Source of the DNA: ZC4RG30 sp046347045
GTDB lineage: Bacteria; Pseudomonadota; Gammaproteobacteria; Steroidobacterales; Steroidobacteraceae
Assembly (NCBI GenBank): GCA_046347045.1
Contig: JAXMGX010000008.1
Coordinates: 167,284 to 231,283, forward strand
Direction of reading: 5' to 3'
DNA length: 64,000 nucleotides
In this document: positions 53,920-63,049 of the stretch, piece by piece
How positions within the stretch are numbered: position 1 is the stretch's first letter
Layout: every line of letters starts with the position of its first letter
Translations under genes and position numbers: made by a program
The notes under the pieces: model-generated
Database searches by the model: none
Told to the model about the DNA's origin: nothing
Seen by the model: the letters and a program-made list of their open reading frames with translations, nothing else

Positions 53920-55854
53920 ATGCTGCAGAATCTCGGTGACAAGCTCAAAGGCATGTCCGGCTCGAGCGGGAAATCCCGCTGGGTTGGCTACCTCATCCTC
54001 GGCGCGCTGATCGTGGTGTTCGCCATGTGGGGGCCCTATGCCGTCGTGGACCTGTCCATGGGACAGGGCGATTACGCGGCAAAGGTGGGCGGGGAGAAGA
54101 TCTCCGCGGCCGAGATCAACGAGCGCTGGCAGCAGCGCCTGCCGCAGTTGCTGCAGGCGTCGGGCGGGCAGCTCAGCGAAGAGCGGCGCGTGCAGGCGCA
54201 GAACGAACTGCTCGACGGCGCGGTGACTGCGCTTGCGGCCACGCAGCATGCGCGCAAGCTGGGCCTGCGCGTCAGCGATGCCGAGGTGGAGCAGGCGTTC
54301 CGCGAAACCCCCGCCTTCCAGATCGATGGCAAGTTCAACGCCAACGCGGCGCGCGGCATGCTGGCCCAGGCGGGTTTGTCGGTGCAGGCCTATGAGGCGG
54401 ACCTGCGCAACAGCCTGCTGACCGAGCAGCTGCAGCGCGCCATTGCCGGCACCGATTTCCTCACCCCGGCGGAAAGCAAGCGCCTGCTGGCGCTGCTCGA
54501 CGAGGAACGCGAAGTGCGCTTCGCGTTGCTGCAGCCCGATGCCTTCGCCGGCAATGCGCCAGTGGATGCCGCGGCCATCGAGGCCTACTACAAGGCGCAC
54601 GAGAAGGACTTCGCCGTGCCCGAGTCCGTGAAGCTCGACTACGCCGAGCTGTCGCTCCCAGCGGTTGCGGCCGGGATCACCGTGAGCGATGCACAGCTCC
54701 GGGAACGCTACGAGAAAGACAAGGATCGCTACGTGCAGGATGAAACCCGCCACGCGCGGCACATCCTGATTCCGGTGGACGGTACGACCAACGATGCCAA
54801 GGCCGCGGCGCAGGCAAAGGAGATCTACGAGCGGCTGAAGGGTGGCGCCGACTTCGCTGCGCTGGCCAAACAGTTCTCGAAGGACACGGTCTCCGCCGAA
54901 CAGGGCGGTGACCTGGGCTGGGCCGGCCGCGATGTGTACGTCAAGGAATTCGCCGACAAGCTGTTCTCCATGAAGGAAGGCGAGTTGAGCGAGCCGGTGA
55001 AAACCCAGTTCGGTTATCACATCATCAAGCTCGAGGGCATCCGCGCCGGCGCGACCCGCAGCTTCGACGAGGTGCGCGCGGAACTGGCCGATGCGCTGCG
55101 CACGGAGCTGGCGGGCAAGGAGTTCTCCATCCGCGAGGACCAGTTGCAGGAGAAGCTGGAGCAGGGCGGCGCGAAATTGGATCAGCTCGTGATGGAGTTC
55201 GGCATGACGCGCGGCACGGTGGAGCATTTCGAGCGCGGCGCCGGTGGCCTGCCGCTGGGCTCCGATGCCGAACTCAATCGCCTGGTGTTCAGCGATGCCG
55301 CGCTGAACCAGCGCCGCGTCGGCGGTCCGGTGCAGCTCGGTGAGGATCGCATCACCATCTTCCAGGTGGTGGCGCATTCTCCGGCCAGTACCAAGCCACT
55401 GGCCGAGGCGAAGGACGCCATCGTCGCGGCCATCCGGCGCGAGCGCGGCACTGCCGCCGCGCAGGCCGCCGCCGATGCCGCGGTCGCCAGACTCAAGGCC
55501 GGCGCCAAGTTCGACTCCGTGCTGACCGACCTCAAGGTGAAGGCCGACCCGGCACGTTTCGTGGCCCGCTCGGCGCCCGATGTGCCCGTGCAGATTCGCG
55601 ATGCCGCCTTTGCCGGCATACGCCCCACCGCCGACAAGCCGCGTGTGGAGGCCGTGAAGATGGACGGCGGCGCCGTGGCGGTGCTGCAGGTAACCGGCTC
55701 GCGCGTGCAGGCCTTGTCCGACAACCCGCAGCTGCAGCAGCTGCGGGCGCAGCGTGAACTGCAGCGCTACAGCGTGCGCGACCTGGATGCCTACATCGGC
55801 GACATCGTCGCGGCGACCAAGGTCCGCAAGAATCCGCAGGCCTTTCAGCAGTAG
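53920..55854 (+). CDS. ppiD: PpiD-like periplasmic peptidyl-prolyl isomerase/chaperone
   Basis: A 644-residue inner-membrane-anchored folding factor. One N-terminal helix (WVGYLILGALIVVFAMWGPY) is followed by a SurA_N-type chaperone domain (KVGGEKISAAEINERWQQRL), the parvulin domain at ~280-375 (RHARHILIPVDGTTND, GADFAALAKQFSKDTVSAEQ, GGDLGWAGR, KTQFGYHIIKLEG) and a second, weaker parvulin-like C-terminal part. Such proteins assist secreted and outer-membrane proteins at the Sec exit. A -10-like TACAAT lies at 53874. The next gene starts 9 bp after the stop. Confidence 0.92.
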   Translation: MLQNLGDKLKGMSGSSGKSRWVGYLILGALIVVFAMWGPYAVVDLSMGQGDYAAKVGGEKISAAEINERWQQRLPQLLQASGGQLSEERRVQAQNELLDGAVTALAATQHARKLGLRVSDAEVEQAFRETPAFQIDGKFNANAARGMLAQAGLSVQAYEADLRNSLLTEQLQRAIAGTDFLTPAESKRLLALLDEEREVRFALLQPDAFAGNAPVDAAAIEAYYKAHEKDFAVPESVKLDYAELSLPAVAAGITVSDAQLRERYEKDKDRYVQDETRHARHILIPVDGTTNDAKAAAQAKEIYERLKGGADFAALAKQFSKDTVSAEQGGDLGWAGRDVYVKEFADKLFSMKEGELSEPVKTQFGYHIIKLEGIRAGATRSFDEVRAELADALRTELAGKEFSIREDQLQEKLEQGGAKLDQLVMEFGMTRGTVEHFERGAGGLPLGSDAELNRLVFSDAALNQRRVGGPVQLGEDRITIFQVVAHSPASTKPLAEAKDAIVAAIRRERGTAAAQAAADAAVARLKAGAKFDSVLTDLKVKADPARFVARSAPDVPVQIRDAAFAGIRPTADKPRVEAVKMDGGAVAVLQVTGSRVQALSDNPQLQQLRAQRELQRYSVRDLDAYIGDIVAATKVRKNPQAFQQ

Positions 55855-55863
55855 CCGCCGCCC

Positions 55864-57165
55864 ATGAGCGCCGCGCTGGGCAAGCCGATCAAGCTGGGAT
55901 GGATCCTGGCCGCGATGGCTCTCGGCGTGGTGCTGGGGTTGCTGGTGGGCGACGACGGCAGGCTCATGGGCCTGCCGCTGGTGGGTCTGGGCGGCTTCCT
56001 GGGCAGCGCCTTCCTCAACCTGCTGAAGATGCTGGTGGTGCCGCTGGTGGTCTCGTCGATCATCTCGGGCATCGCGGCCATGGGCAACACGCGCGATCTG
56101 GGGCGCATGGGCGTGCTGTCGCTGGTGTTCTATCTGGTCACCACGCTGATCGCCGTGGTGATCGCGCTGGCGGTTTCCAATGTGTTGACGCCCGGCATCG
56201 TCGACGGCGAGCCGGCGCGCCAGGCGCTCGCGCTGCACGTCGATGCCGCGACGGTCAACGCCAGCGTGCAGACCCAGGCCGGTCGCAGTCTCGGCGACAT
56301 CCTGCTGGGCATGATCCCCGTGAACATCGTCGAGGCCGCTGCCGACGGCAAGCTCGTGGGCCTGCTGCTGTTCAGCGTGCTGTTCGGCGCGTTCATCACG
56401 CAGCTCGAGGCGCCGCTGCGCGAGACCATCACCCGATTCTGGGAGGGCACCTTCGGCGTGATGATGCGCATGACCGGCTTCATCATGAGGCTGGCGCCGC
56501 TGGGTGTGCTGGGGCTCACGCTCAAGGTCACCGCCGAGGCGGGCCTCGATGCCGCGCGGCCCCTCCTGATGTTCGGGCTGTGCGTGGTGATAAGTCTCGG
56601 CCTGTATGCCTTCGGCGCGCTGCCGCTGCTGGTGGGGCTCCTGGGTCGCGTGAATCCCTGGCGCCTTTATCCGGCGATGGCGCCGGCGCTGCTCACGGCC
56701 TTTTCGTCCGCCTCGTCGTCCGCCACGCTGCCCATCACGCTCGACTGCCTGCAGCGCCGCGCGGGTGTGTCACCGCGCATTGCCGGCTTCGTGCTGCCGC
56801 TGGGCACCTCGATCAACCATGCGGGCAGCGCGCTGTACGAATGCGCGGCGGCGCTGTTCATCGCGCAGGCCTATGGGCTGCACCTGTCCATCGTCACGCA
56901 GACCACCGTGGTGCTGCTGGCGCTGGTTACCTCGATGGGCATCGCGGGCATCCCCGCGGCCTCGCTGGTGGGCATTACCGTCATCCTGACCGCGGTGGGC
57001 CTGCCGGCCGAAGCCGTGGGTGTGCTGCTGGTCCTCGACCGGCTGCTCGACATGGCGCGCACCGCCGTCAACGTGCTCGCCGATTCGGTGTGCACGGTGA
57101 TCGTGGCGCGGCTGTCCGGGGATGCAGGAGCCCTGCGCGCGCCGCCAGGCGGGACGCTCACCTGA
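55864..57165 (+). CDS. Dicarboxylate/amino acid:cation symporter (DAACS family)
   Basis: A 433-residue inner-membrane carrier of the GltP/DctA family. It has eight helices plus re-entrant loops; FSSASSSATLPITLDC is the serine-rich HP1 hairpin, PLGTSINHAGSALYE corresponds to the conserved substrate/Na-binding TM7 motif, and MGIAGIPAASLVGITVIL is HP2/TM8. It couples uptake of glutamate, aspartate or C4-dicarboxylates to Na+ or H+ flux. The substrate cannot be fixed: the Arg in TM8 used for acidic side chains is not evident (LVLDRLLDMARTAVNV has one in position). It follows ppiD by 9 bp and is convergent with fabI. Confidence 0.9.
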   Translation: MSAALGKPIKLGWILAAMALGVVLGLLVGDDGRLMGLPLVGLGGFLGSAFLNLLKMLVVPLVVSSIISGIAAMGNTRDLGRMGVLSLVFYLVTTLIAVVIALAVSNVLTPGIVDGEPARQALALHVDAATVNASVQTQAGRSLGDILLGMIPVNIVEAAADGKLVGLLLFSVLFGAFITQLEAPLRETITRFWEGTFGVMMRMTGFIMRLAPLGVLGLTLKVTAEAGLDAARPLLMFGLCVVISLGLYAFGALPLLVGLLGRVNPWRLYPAMAPALLTAFSSASSSATLPITLDCLQRRAGVSPRIAGFVLPLGTSINHAGSALYECAAALFIAQAYGLHLSIVTQTTVVLLALVTSMGIAGIPAASLVGITVILTAVGLPAEAVGVLLVLDRLLDMARTAVNVLADSVCTVIVARLSGDAGALRAPPGGTLT

Positions 57166-57168
57166 CGA

Positions 57169-57969
57169 TCAGGCTGGCGTGCCGTCGCCGGGGAAGCTCA
57201 TCCCCACCGTCGAGAATCCGCCGTCCACATAGAGGATCTCGCCGGTAACGCCGCTGGCCATGTCCGAGCACAGGAAGGCCGCGGCCTTGCCCACGTCCTC
57301 CGTGGTCACGTTCCGGCGCAGCGGCGCCTGCTGCGCCACGTGCCCCAGCATCTTGCGTAAGCCGGGAATGCCTGCGGCGGCGAGGGTCTTTATCGGACCT
57401 GCCGAGATGCCATTGACGCGGATCTTCTTGCCACCGAGGTCTGCCGCCAGGAAGCGCACATTGGCCTCGAGGCTGGCCTTGGCGAGGCCCATCACGTTGT
57501 ACGAGGGCACCGAACGCACGGCGCCCAGATAGGAGAGGGTGAGCACGGCGCCGTCGCGGCCCGCCATCAGCGGCTCCGCCGCCTTGGTGAGCGCCGTCAG
57601 GCTGTAGCTCGACACGTCATGTGCCACCCGGAAATTCTCGCGCGTGGTGGCGTGCACGAAATCGCCATCCAGCGCATCGGCCGGCGCGTAAGCCACCGCA
57701 TGCACCAGAATGTCGAAGCTGCCCCAGACGCGCTTCAGTTCCGCGAATACCGTATCGATCTGCGCATCGACGGTGACATCCAGCGGCAGCACGATCTTCG
57801 AGCCCACCGATTCCGCCAGCGGCGTCACGCGATCCTTCAGGCGCTCCATGCCATAGGTGAAGGCCAGCTCCGCGCCCTGCGCGTGCATGGCCTGGGCGAT
57901 GCCCCAGGCGATGGAACGGTCCGTCGCGACGCCGACGATCAGCGCGCGCTTGCCAGCCAGAATGCCCAT
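57169..57969 (-). CDS. fabI: Enoyl-[acyl-carrier-protein] reductase (NADH)
   Basis: A 266-residue SDR-type enoyl-ACP reductase for the last step of fatty-acid elongation. The N terminus MGILAGKRALIVGVATDRSI is the FabI cofactor site. Tyr in LSYLGAVRSVPSYNVMGLAK gives the Y-x6-K pair, and ISAGPIKTLAAAGIPG is the substrate loop. Length and blocks match typical FabI, the target of triclosan. It is transcribed toward the DAACS gene, with the two stops 3 bp apart, and followed upstream by mltD on the same strand. Confidence 0.97.
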   Translation of the reverse strand: MGILAGKRALIVGVATDRSIAWGIAQAMHAQGAELAFTYGMERLKDRVTPLAESVGSKIVLPLDVTVDAQIDTVFAELKRVWGSFDILVHAVAYAPADALDGDFVHATTRENFRVAHDVSSYSLTALTKAAEPLMAGRDGAVLTLSYLGAVRSVPSYNVMGLAKASLEANVRFLAADLGGKKIRVNGISAGPIKTLAAAGIPGLRKMLGHVAQQAPLRRNVTTEDVGKAAAFLCSDMASGVTGEILYVDGGFSTVGMSFPGDGTPA

Positions 57970-58017
57970 GTGAGCCCTTGAGTGATGAAACGGCCTGCGG
58001 ATTCTAGCGCGAGTCGC

Positions 58018-59661
58018 TCAGGACCGGCGCCGCACGTAGACCACCAGCTTCTGCCCGGCGCGGATGGCGTTGCCATTGAGGTTGTTCCACTCGCGCAGCG
58101 AACCCACCGGCACCTTCAGCGTGCGGGCGATGTCGAACAGCGTGTCGCCACGCCGTACCACGTAGGTCACCCGCCGGCTGTTGCCCGTGCCCGCCGCGCC
58201 CTCGGTGCCGGCGGCATCCTGCGAATGCAGCACCAGGCGCTGCCCGGCGCGCAGCGTGTCGTTGGGCGCGATGCGGTTGAGGCTGGCCAGCGTCACCACG
58301 TCCATGTTGTGTCGCTGCGCGATCGACCAGAGCGAATCGCCCCGGCGCACCACATGCACGGCGCGTACGGTCTGCGTGCGGCGGCCGCGGTTGTCGACGC
58401 GCGCGGCAGCCTGCAGCACCTGTGGCGGCAGCGCAGCCACGGCCGAGGGTACGCGCAGTTCGACGCCCTCGGCCACGGTGTTGGCCGGTGCGGGGAAGTC
58501 ATTCAATTCGCGCAGATGCTGAGCGGTGGTGCCGAAGCGCTGCGCAATGCCGGTGATGGTATCGCCGGCGCGCGCCGTGTAACGCTCCACGCGCATGCGC
58601 TGATCGGGAGTTAGCTGCAGCAGACTCTCGCGGAAGGCCTCGGCCGATTCCACGGGCACCAGCAGAACATGGGGACCCGTGGGATCGGTGGCCCAGCGGT
58701 GGTAGGCCGGATTCAGGTCGTACATCTCGGCGGTGGTCACGCCCGCCAGTTCAGCCGCCACCTCGATGCTGATCTGGCCGCCGGTCTCCACCTTCACGAA
58801 ATAGGGGAGGTCCGGCATGCCCTCGATCGACAGCCCGTACTTCTCCGGATCGGCCACGATGTCGCGCATCGCCAGCAGGCGCGGCACATAGGCACGCGTT
58901 TCGGCCGGCAGCTTCAGGTTCCAGAAGTCGGTTTTCCGCTTCGCAAGCTGGTTGCGGCGGATGGCGCGCGCGACATTGCCCTCGCCGCAGTTGTAGGCGG
59001 CGATGGCATTCAGCCAGTCGCCATCGAACATGTCGTGCAGGTAGGTGAGGTAGTCGAGCGCGGCCTGCGTGGCCGCCACCACGTCGCGGCGGCCGTCATA
59101 CCACCAGTCCTGTTTCAGGCCAAAGCGACCGCCGGTGGAGGCGATGAACTGCCACAGGCCATCGGCCCGGGCGCGCGAGTAGGCGTAGGGCTGGAAGGCG
59201 CTCTCGATGATGGGCAGCAGCGCCAGTTCCAGCGGCAGGCCGCGCTGCTCCACCTCGCCCACGATGTAGTGCAGGTAGGGTGCGGCGCGCGTGAACACCC
59301 GCTCCACGTATTCCGGATTGGCGGCGAAGAAGGCCGCCTCGCGGTCGATGCGGGCATTGCGCACCTCGCCCAGCGCCAGGCCCGCCCGGACCCGTTCGAG
59401 CAGGTCGCCGGGGGGCACCATGGGCTCAGGGGTGGGCAGGTCGGCAGGGGCGACGATGGCGGCCAGTTCGGCCTCTGCTTCGGGCGAGGGCGCGCGGCCG
59501 GAAGGCCTGACCCCCACCGGCACCGGCGAGGGGATGCTGGGATTGGCCGGGGACTGGGCCGCGACCGGACTGGCACCACGGGTGGGGGCCTGAGGCAGGC
59601 TCGAACACCCCGCCAGCAGCGCCAGAAGCGCCGCCGGAAGCACCGCCGTCTTGTCCCCCAT
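58018..59661 (-). CDS. mltD: Membrane-bound lytic murein transglycosylase D, with LysM repeats
   Basis: A 547-residue lipoprotein (lipobox LLAGC) with an SLT domain (LLPIIESAFQPYAYSRARA, where the E is the catalytic glutamate; DGLWQFIASTGGRFGLKQDWWYDGRRD as region; NAIAAYNCGEGNVARAI) and three C-terminal LysM peptidoglycan-binding repeats (YTARAGDTITGIAQRFGTT, HVVRRGDSLWSIAQRHNMD, YVVRRGDTLFDIARTLKVP). It cleaves glycan strands to anhydromuropeptides in the periplasm. ATG 59661 precedes the lipoprotein signal; the ATG 59748 extension lacks coding character. It is divergent from the methyltransferase gene, as in many gammaproteobacteria. Confidence 0.95.
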   Translation of the reverse strand: MGDKTAVLPAALLALLAGCSSLPQAPTRGASPVAAQSPANPSIPSPVPVGVRPSGRAPSPEAEAELAAIVAPADLPTPEPMVPPGDLLERVRAGLALGEVRNARIDREAAFFAANPEYVERVFTRAAPYLHYIVGEVEQRGLPLELALLPIIESAFQPYAYSRARADGLWQFIASTGGRFGLKQDWWYDGRRDVVAATQAALDYLTYLHDMFDGDWLNAIAAYNCGEGNVARAIRRNQLAKRKTDFWNLKLPAETRAYVPRLLAMRDIVADPEKYGLSIEGMPDLPYFVKVETGGQISIEVAAELAGVTTAEMYDLNPAYHRWATDPTGPHVLLVPVESAEAFRESLLQLTPDQRMRVERYTARAGDTITGIAQRFGTTAQHLRELNDFPAPANTVAEGVELRVPSAVAALPPQVLQAAARVDNRGRRTQTVRAVHVVRRGDSLWSIAQRHNMDVVTLASLNRIAPNDTLRAGQRLVLHSQDAAGTEGAAGTGNSRRVTYVVRRGDTLFDIARTLKVPVGSLREWNNLNGNAIRAGQKLVVYVRRRS

Positions 59662-59831
59662 TCGGAACCGCCAAACCCGGATCACGTCGTTGCACCCCCG
59701 CGGAGGAATGTCAGATGCAATGGCCTGGCCACGGTCAAGTCGTGGCACGGCACCCGATAACAGCCTATGATTTTTCCGGCCGGTATTTAACCGGCGATGT
59801 CACAGAATTGCCAAGGTTTTTTTCATATTCC

Positions 59832-60548
59832 ATGGGCGCCTGCAGACCCTCTGAATGGGTGTCATCCTCGCTGGGTCGCCAGCTCGTCACCGCCGAGGCG
59901 ACGCTGCTGCGCAGCCTGTTGGACGAGATTTTCGGCCTGGAGTTGCTGCAGCTCGGCAATTGGGGTGGCTCGCGGGAGCTGCTCGCCGCCAGCCGCACCC
60001 GGCGCCAGACCGTGATCGCGGAGCAGCCGGGCGGCGCCGTCGACCTGATGGCGCGCCTCGACGCCTTGCCGGTGCAGACCGCCTGCATCGACGCCGTGCT
60101 GCTGCCGCACACGCTGGAATTCGAGGTCGACCCCCAGGCCGTGGTCCGCGAGGCCGATCGCGTGCTCACCGGCGAGGGTCAGATCATCATCCTGGGCTTC
60201 CGGCCTGCGAGCCTGTGGGGGCTGCGGGCCGCTGCCGCCCGTGAAGGCTTTCCGCCCGGTCTGCAGCGCCTCCTGGGCGCGCGCCGCGTCTGCGACTGGC
60301 TGCGCCTGCTGGGCTACGAGATCGTGCTGGAGCGCACCTACCTGTACTGCCGGCCCTGGGCCGAAGACAACCCCGGCGCGCGCCGCATCCTGCGCCGCGG
60401 GCTGATGAATCCGCTGCCGGCCGGCGCCTGGATGATCCGCGCCCGCAAGCATGTGTACCGCATGACCCCGCTGCGGCATCGCTTCTTCCGCGAACGGCGG
60501 CGCGTAGTGGGAGCGCTGCCCGAGCCCACCGCGCGCAACAGCCAATGA
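59832..60548 (+). CDS. SAM-dependent methyltransferase-like protein
   Basis: A 238-residue class I methyltransferase-like protein. LLQLGNWGGSRELL stands where the SAM loop (ExGxGxG) is expected but lacks the standard glycines; CIDAVLLPHTLEFEVDPQAVVREADRVLTGEGQIIILGF gives strands 4-5 of the fold and is characteristic of the protein between mltD and rnhA in gammaproteobacteria. The target is unknown. Start codon is uncertain: ATG 59832 has no good ribosome site; ATG 59715 would add 39 residues overlapping the promoter region. The stop overlaps rnhA (ATGA at 60545). Confidence 0.82.
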   Translation: MGACRPSEWVSSSLGRQLVTAEATLLRSLLDEIFGLELLQLGNWGGSRELLAASRTRRQTVIAEQPGGAVDLMARLDALPVQTACIDAVLLPHTLEFEVDPQAVVREADRVLTGEGQIIILGFRPASLWGLRAAAAREGFPPGLQRLLGARRVCDWLRLLGYEIVLERTYLYCRPWAEDNPGARRILRRGLMNPLPAGAWMIRARKHVYRMTPLRHRFFRERRRVVGALPEPTARNSQ

Positions 60549-61018
60549 GTGCCGGCGGTGCGGGCGCAAAGCCCGTGGAGATCTACACGGACGGAGCCTG
60601 TCGCGGCAATCCGGGCCCCGGAGGCTGGGGAGCGCTGCTGATTGCGGGCGATGCGCGGCGCGAGCTGTCGGGCTACGAGGCACAGACCACCAACAACCGC
60701 ATGGAGCTGATGGCGGCGATCGAGGCGTTGCGCGCGCTGAAGCGGCCCGTCGATGTCATCCTCTACACCGATTCGAAGTACGTGTGCACCGGCATCGAAG
60801 AATGGCTGCCCAACTGGAAGCGCCGCGACTGGCGCACGGCCGACAGGAAGCCGGTGAAGAACGTCGATCTGTGGCAGGCGCTGGATGAAGCCCGCGCGCC
60901 GCACCGGATCAAGTGGCAATGGGTGCGCGGCCACGACGGCAACGCAGGCAACGAGCATGTGGATGCGCTGGCCAATGCGGCGATAGACGCGATGCTTGCG
61001 GTACCATCCACGCGATGA
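60545..61018 (+). CDS. rnhA: Ribonuclease HI
   Basis: A 157-residue enzyme that degrades RNA in RNA-DNA hybrids. Catalytic residues are D16 (IYTDGACRGNPGPGGWG), E54 (NNRMELMAAIEAL), D76 (LYTDSKYV) and D140 (GNEHVDALAN), all present. The basic handle region IEEWLPNWKRRDWRTADRKPVKN matches proteobacterial RNase HI. It overlaps both neighbours by ATGA junctions (60545, 61015), forming a tight three-gene operon with the methyltransferase and dnaQ. Confidence 0.98.
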   Translation: MSAGGAGAKPVEIYTDGACRGNPGPGGWGALLIAGDARRELSGYEAQTTNNRMELMAAIEALRALKRPVDVILYTDSKYVCTGIEEWLPNWKRRDWRTADRKPVKNVDLWQALDEARAPHRIKWQWVRGHDGNAGNEHVDALANAAIDAMLAVPSTR

Positions 61019-61731
61019 GACAAGTCGTCCTGGATACCGAGACCACCGGTCTTGAGCCGCATCTCGGTCACCGCATCATCGAGATCGGCTGCGTTGAAGT
61101 GGTGAACCGCCGCGCCACCGGCCGGCATTTCCACGAATACCTGAACCCCGAGCGCGAGATCGACGCCGGCGCCGCCGCCGTGCACGGCATGACGCTCGAG
61201 AAACTGGCCGGCAAGCCGAAGTTCGCCGAGGTGGCCGCCAGACTCATCGAATTCATCGATGGCGCGGAGCTGGTCATCCACAACGCGCCCTTCGATCTTG
61301 CGTTCCTCGATGCCGAGATGAACCTCTGGGCCAGGCTCACCGGCGCCGACCCCATCCGCGTGCGCAGCCGCTGCGGCGTGCTCGATACCCTGGCGCTGGC
61401 GCGCGAAATGCACCCCGGCCAGCGCAACGGCCTCGACGCGCTGTGCAAGCGCTACTCCATCGACAACTCGCACCGGCAGCTGCACGGCGCGCTGCTCGAC
61501 GCCCGCATCCTCGCCGATGTGTACCTGGCGATGACCGGTGGCCAGAGCGCGCTGGCGCTCGACGAGGCGGTGAGGGCGGCCACGCCCGCGAAGTCCGTGA
61601 CCGTCGTCGGAATTCCGGCCATGTCCGCGCCGCTGCGTGTGATCGAGGCCACGGCCGCGGAACGGCAGGCCCACGACGAGATGATGAAAGTGATAAGCAA
61701 GGCCAGCGGTGGCAAGGCCTTGTGGCAATAA
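61015..61731 (+). CDS. dnaQ: DNA polymerase III epsilon subunit (3'-5' exonuclease)
   Basis: A 238-residue proofreading exonuclease. Exo I is D7-T-E9 (VVLDTETTGLEP), Exo II VIHNAPFDLAFLD, Exo III HGALLDARILADVYLAM with H and D, so the DEDDh catalytic set is complete. GVLDTLALAREMHPGQRNGLDALCKRY is the signature middle. The C-terminal ~40 residues should bind the alpha subunit. It starts at ATG 61015 overlapping the rnhA stop and shares its operon, the usual arrangement in the group. Confidence 0.97.
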   Translation: MRQVVLDTETTGLEPHLGHRIIEIGCVEVVNRRATGRHFHEYLNPEREIDAGAAAVHGMTLEKLAGKPKFAEVAARLIEFIDGAELVIHNAPFDLAFLDAEMNLWARLTGADPIRVRSRCGVLDTLALAREMHPGQRNGLDALCKRYSIDNSHRQLHGALLDARILADVYLAMTGGQSALALDEAVRAATPAKSVTVVGIPAMSAPLRVIEATAAERQAHDEMMKVISKASGGKALWQ

Positions 61732-61759
61732 TGCCGGTAATTACGTAAGAGGATCGGGA

Positions 61760-63037
61760 ATGTTCAATCTGCGCAAGACCCGCATCGGCGTGGTCGGCCT
61801 GGGATACGTTGGCCTGCCGCTGGCCGTGGAGTTCGGCCGCAAGTACAAGACCACCGGCTTCGACCTCAAGGTTCCCCGCATCAAGGAGCTGGCCGCCGGC
61901 AAGGACAGCACGCTCGAGGTGGATCGCAAGGAGCTCAAGAGCGCCACGCACCTCACCTACACGGCCGACGTGAAGGACCTCAGGCGCTGCAACGTGTTCA
62001 TCGTCACGGTTCCCACGCCCATCGACGACTACAAGCGCCCGGACCTTACCCCGCTCGAGAAGGCCAGCGCCTCGCTGGGTACCGTGCTCAAGAAGGGCGA
62101 CATCGTCATCTACGAATCGACGGTGTATCCCGGCTGCACCGAGGAAATCTGCATCCCCATCCTCGAGAAGGTGTCGGGCCTCAAGTTCAACAAGGATTTC
62201 TTCGCCGGCTACAGCCCCGAGCGCATCAACCCGGGCGACAAGCAGCACCGCCTGCCCAGCATCAAGAAGGTGACCTCGGGCTCCACGCCCGAAGTGGCCG
62301 ACTTCGTCGACGAGCTGTACCGAAGCATCATCACGGCCGGCACCCACAAGGCATCGAGCCTCAAGGTGGCCGAGGCCGCCAAGGTGATCGAGAACACCCA
62401 GCGCGACGTGAACATCGCGCTGATCAACGAGCTGGCGCTGATCTTCAACCGCCTGGGCATCGACACCGAGGAAGTGCTGCTGGCCGCCGGCACCAAGTGG
62501 AACTTCCTGCCATTCCGCCCGGGCCTGGTGGGCGGCCACTGCATCGGCGTGGACCCGTACTACCTCACCCACAAGGCGCAGGAGATCGGCTACAACCCCG
62601 AGATGATCCTGGCCGGCCGCCGCCTCAACGACAACATGTCGCTGTACGTGGCGGGCGAGGTGGTCAAACTCATGACCAGCAAGCGCATCCACGTGAAGGG
62701 CGCGCGCATCCTGGTGCTGGGGCTAACGTTCAAGGAAAACTGCCCCGACCTGCGCAATTCGAAGGTCATCGACATCATCCGCGAGCTGCAGGGCTACGGC
62801 GCCAAGGTGGACGTTTACGACCCCTGGATCGACGTGAAGGAGGCCAAGCACGAATACGGCGTGGCGCCGATCCGCAAGCTGGGCCGCACGAAATACGATG
62901 GCGCGGTGATGGCCGTGGCGCACAACCAGTTCAAGGACATGGGCGTGCGAGGCGTGCGCAAGCTGCTGAAGCCCAAGAGCGTCATCTACGACATCAAGCA
63001 TGTGTTCAAGCGCGGCCAAGCCGACGGCCGGCTGTAA
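61760..63037 (+). CDS. Nucleotide-sugar dehydrogenase (UDP-GlcNAc/UDP-Glc type)
   Basis: A 425-residue UDP-sugar 6-dehydrogenase of the TviB/WbpO/WbpA kind. It has a Rossmann start (IGVVGLGYVGLPLAVEFG), a substrate-binding middle (FAGYSPERINPGDKQHRLP, ENTQRDVNIALINELALIF), the catalytic cysteine in PGLVGGHCIGVDPYYL and the C-terminal NDNMSLYVAGEV, GLTFKENCPDLRNSK and VYDPWID blocks. It makes a UDP-uronic acid for surface polysaccharide. ATG 61760 has AAGAGGA upstream. The epimerase gene follows after 12 bp, so the pair most likely makes an epimerised UDP-aminouronic or uronic acid. Confidence 0.93.
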   Translation: MFNLRKTRIGVVGLGYVGLPLAVEFGRKYKTTGFDLKVPRIKELAAGKDSTLEVDRKELKSATHLTYTADVKDLRRCNVFIVTVPTPIDDYKRPDLTPLEKASASLGTVLKKGDIVIYESTVYPGCTEEICIPILEKVSGLKFNKDFFAGYSPERINPGDKQHRLPSIKKVTSGSTPEVADFVDELYRSIITAGTHKASSLKVAEAAKVIENTQRDVNIALINELALIFNRLGIDTEEVLLAAGTKWNFLPFRPGLVGGHCIGVDPYYLTHKAQEIGYNPEMILAGRRLNDNMSLYVAGEVVKLMTSKRIHVKGARILVLGLTFKENCPDLRNSKVIDIIRELQGYGAKVDVYDPWIDVKEAKHEYGVAPIRKLGRTKYDGAVMAVAHNQFKDMGVRGVRKLLKPKSVIYDIKHVFKRGQADGRL

Positions 63038-63049
63038 GGACCCAGCAGC

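Noticed and set aside
53737..56238. An 833-codon minus-strand frame opposite ppiD and the DAACS gene
   Set aside because: High-GC antisense shadow with His/Gln/Arg-rich composition, no motifs and no start signal; ppiD is clearly the real gene.
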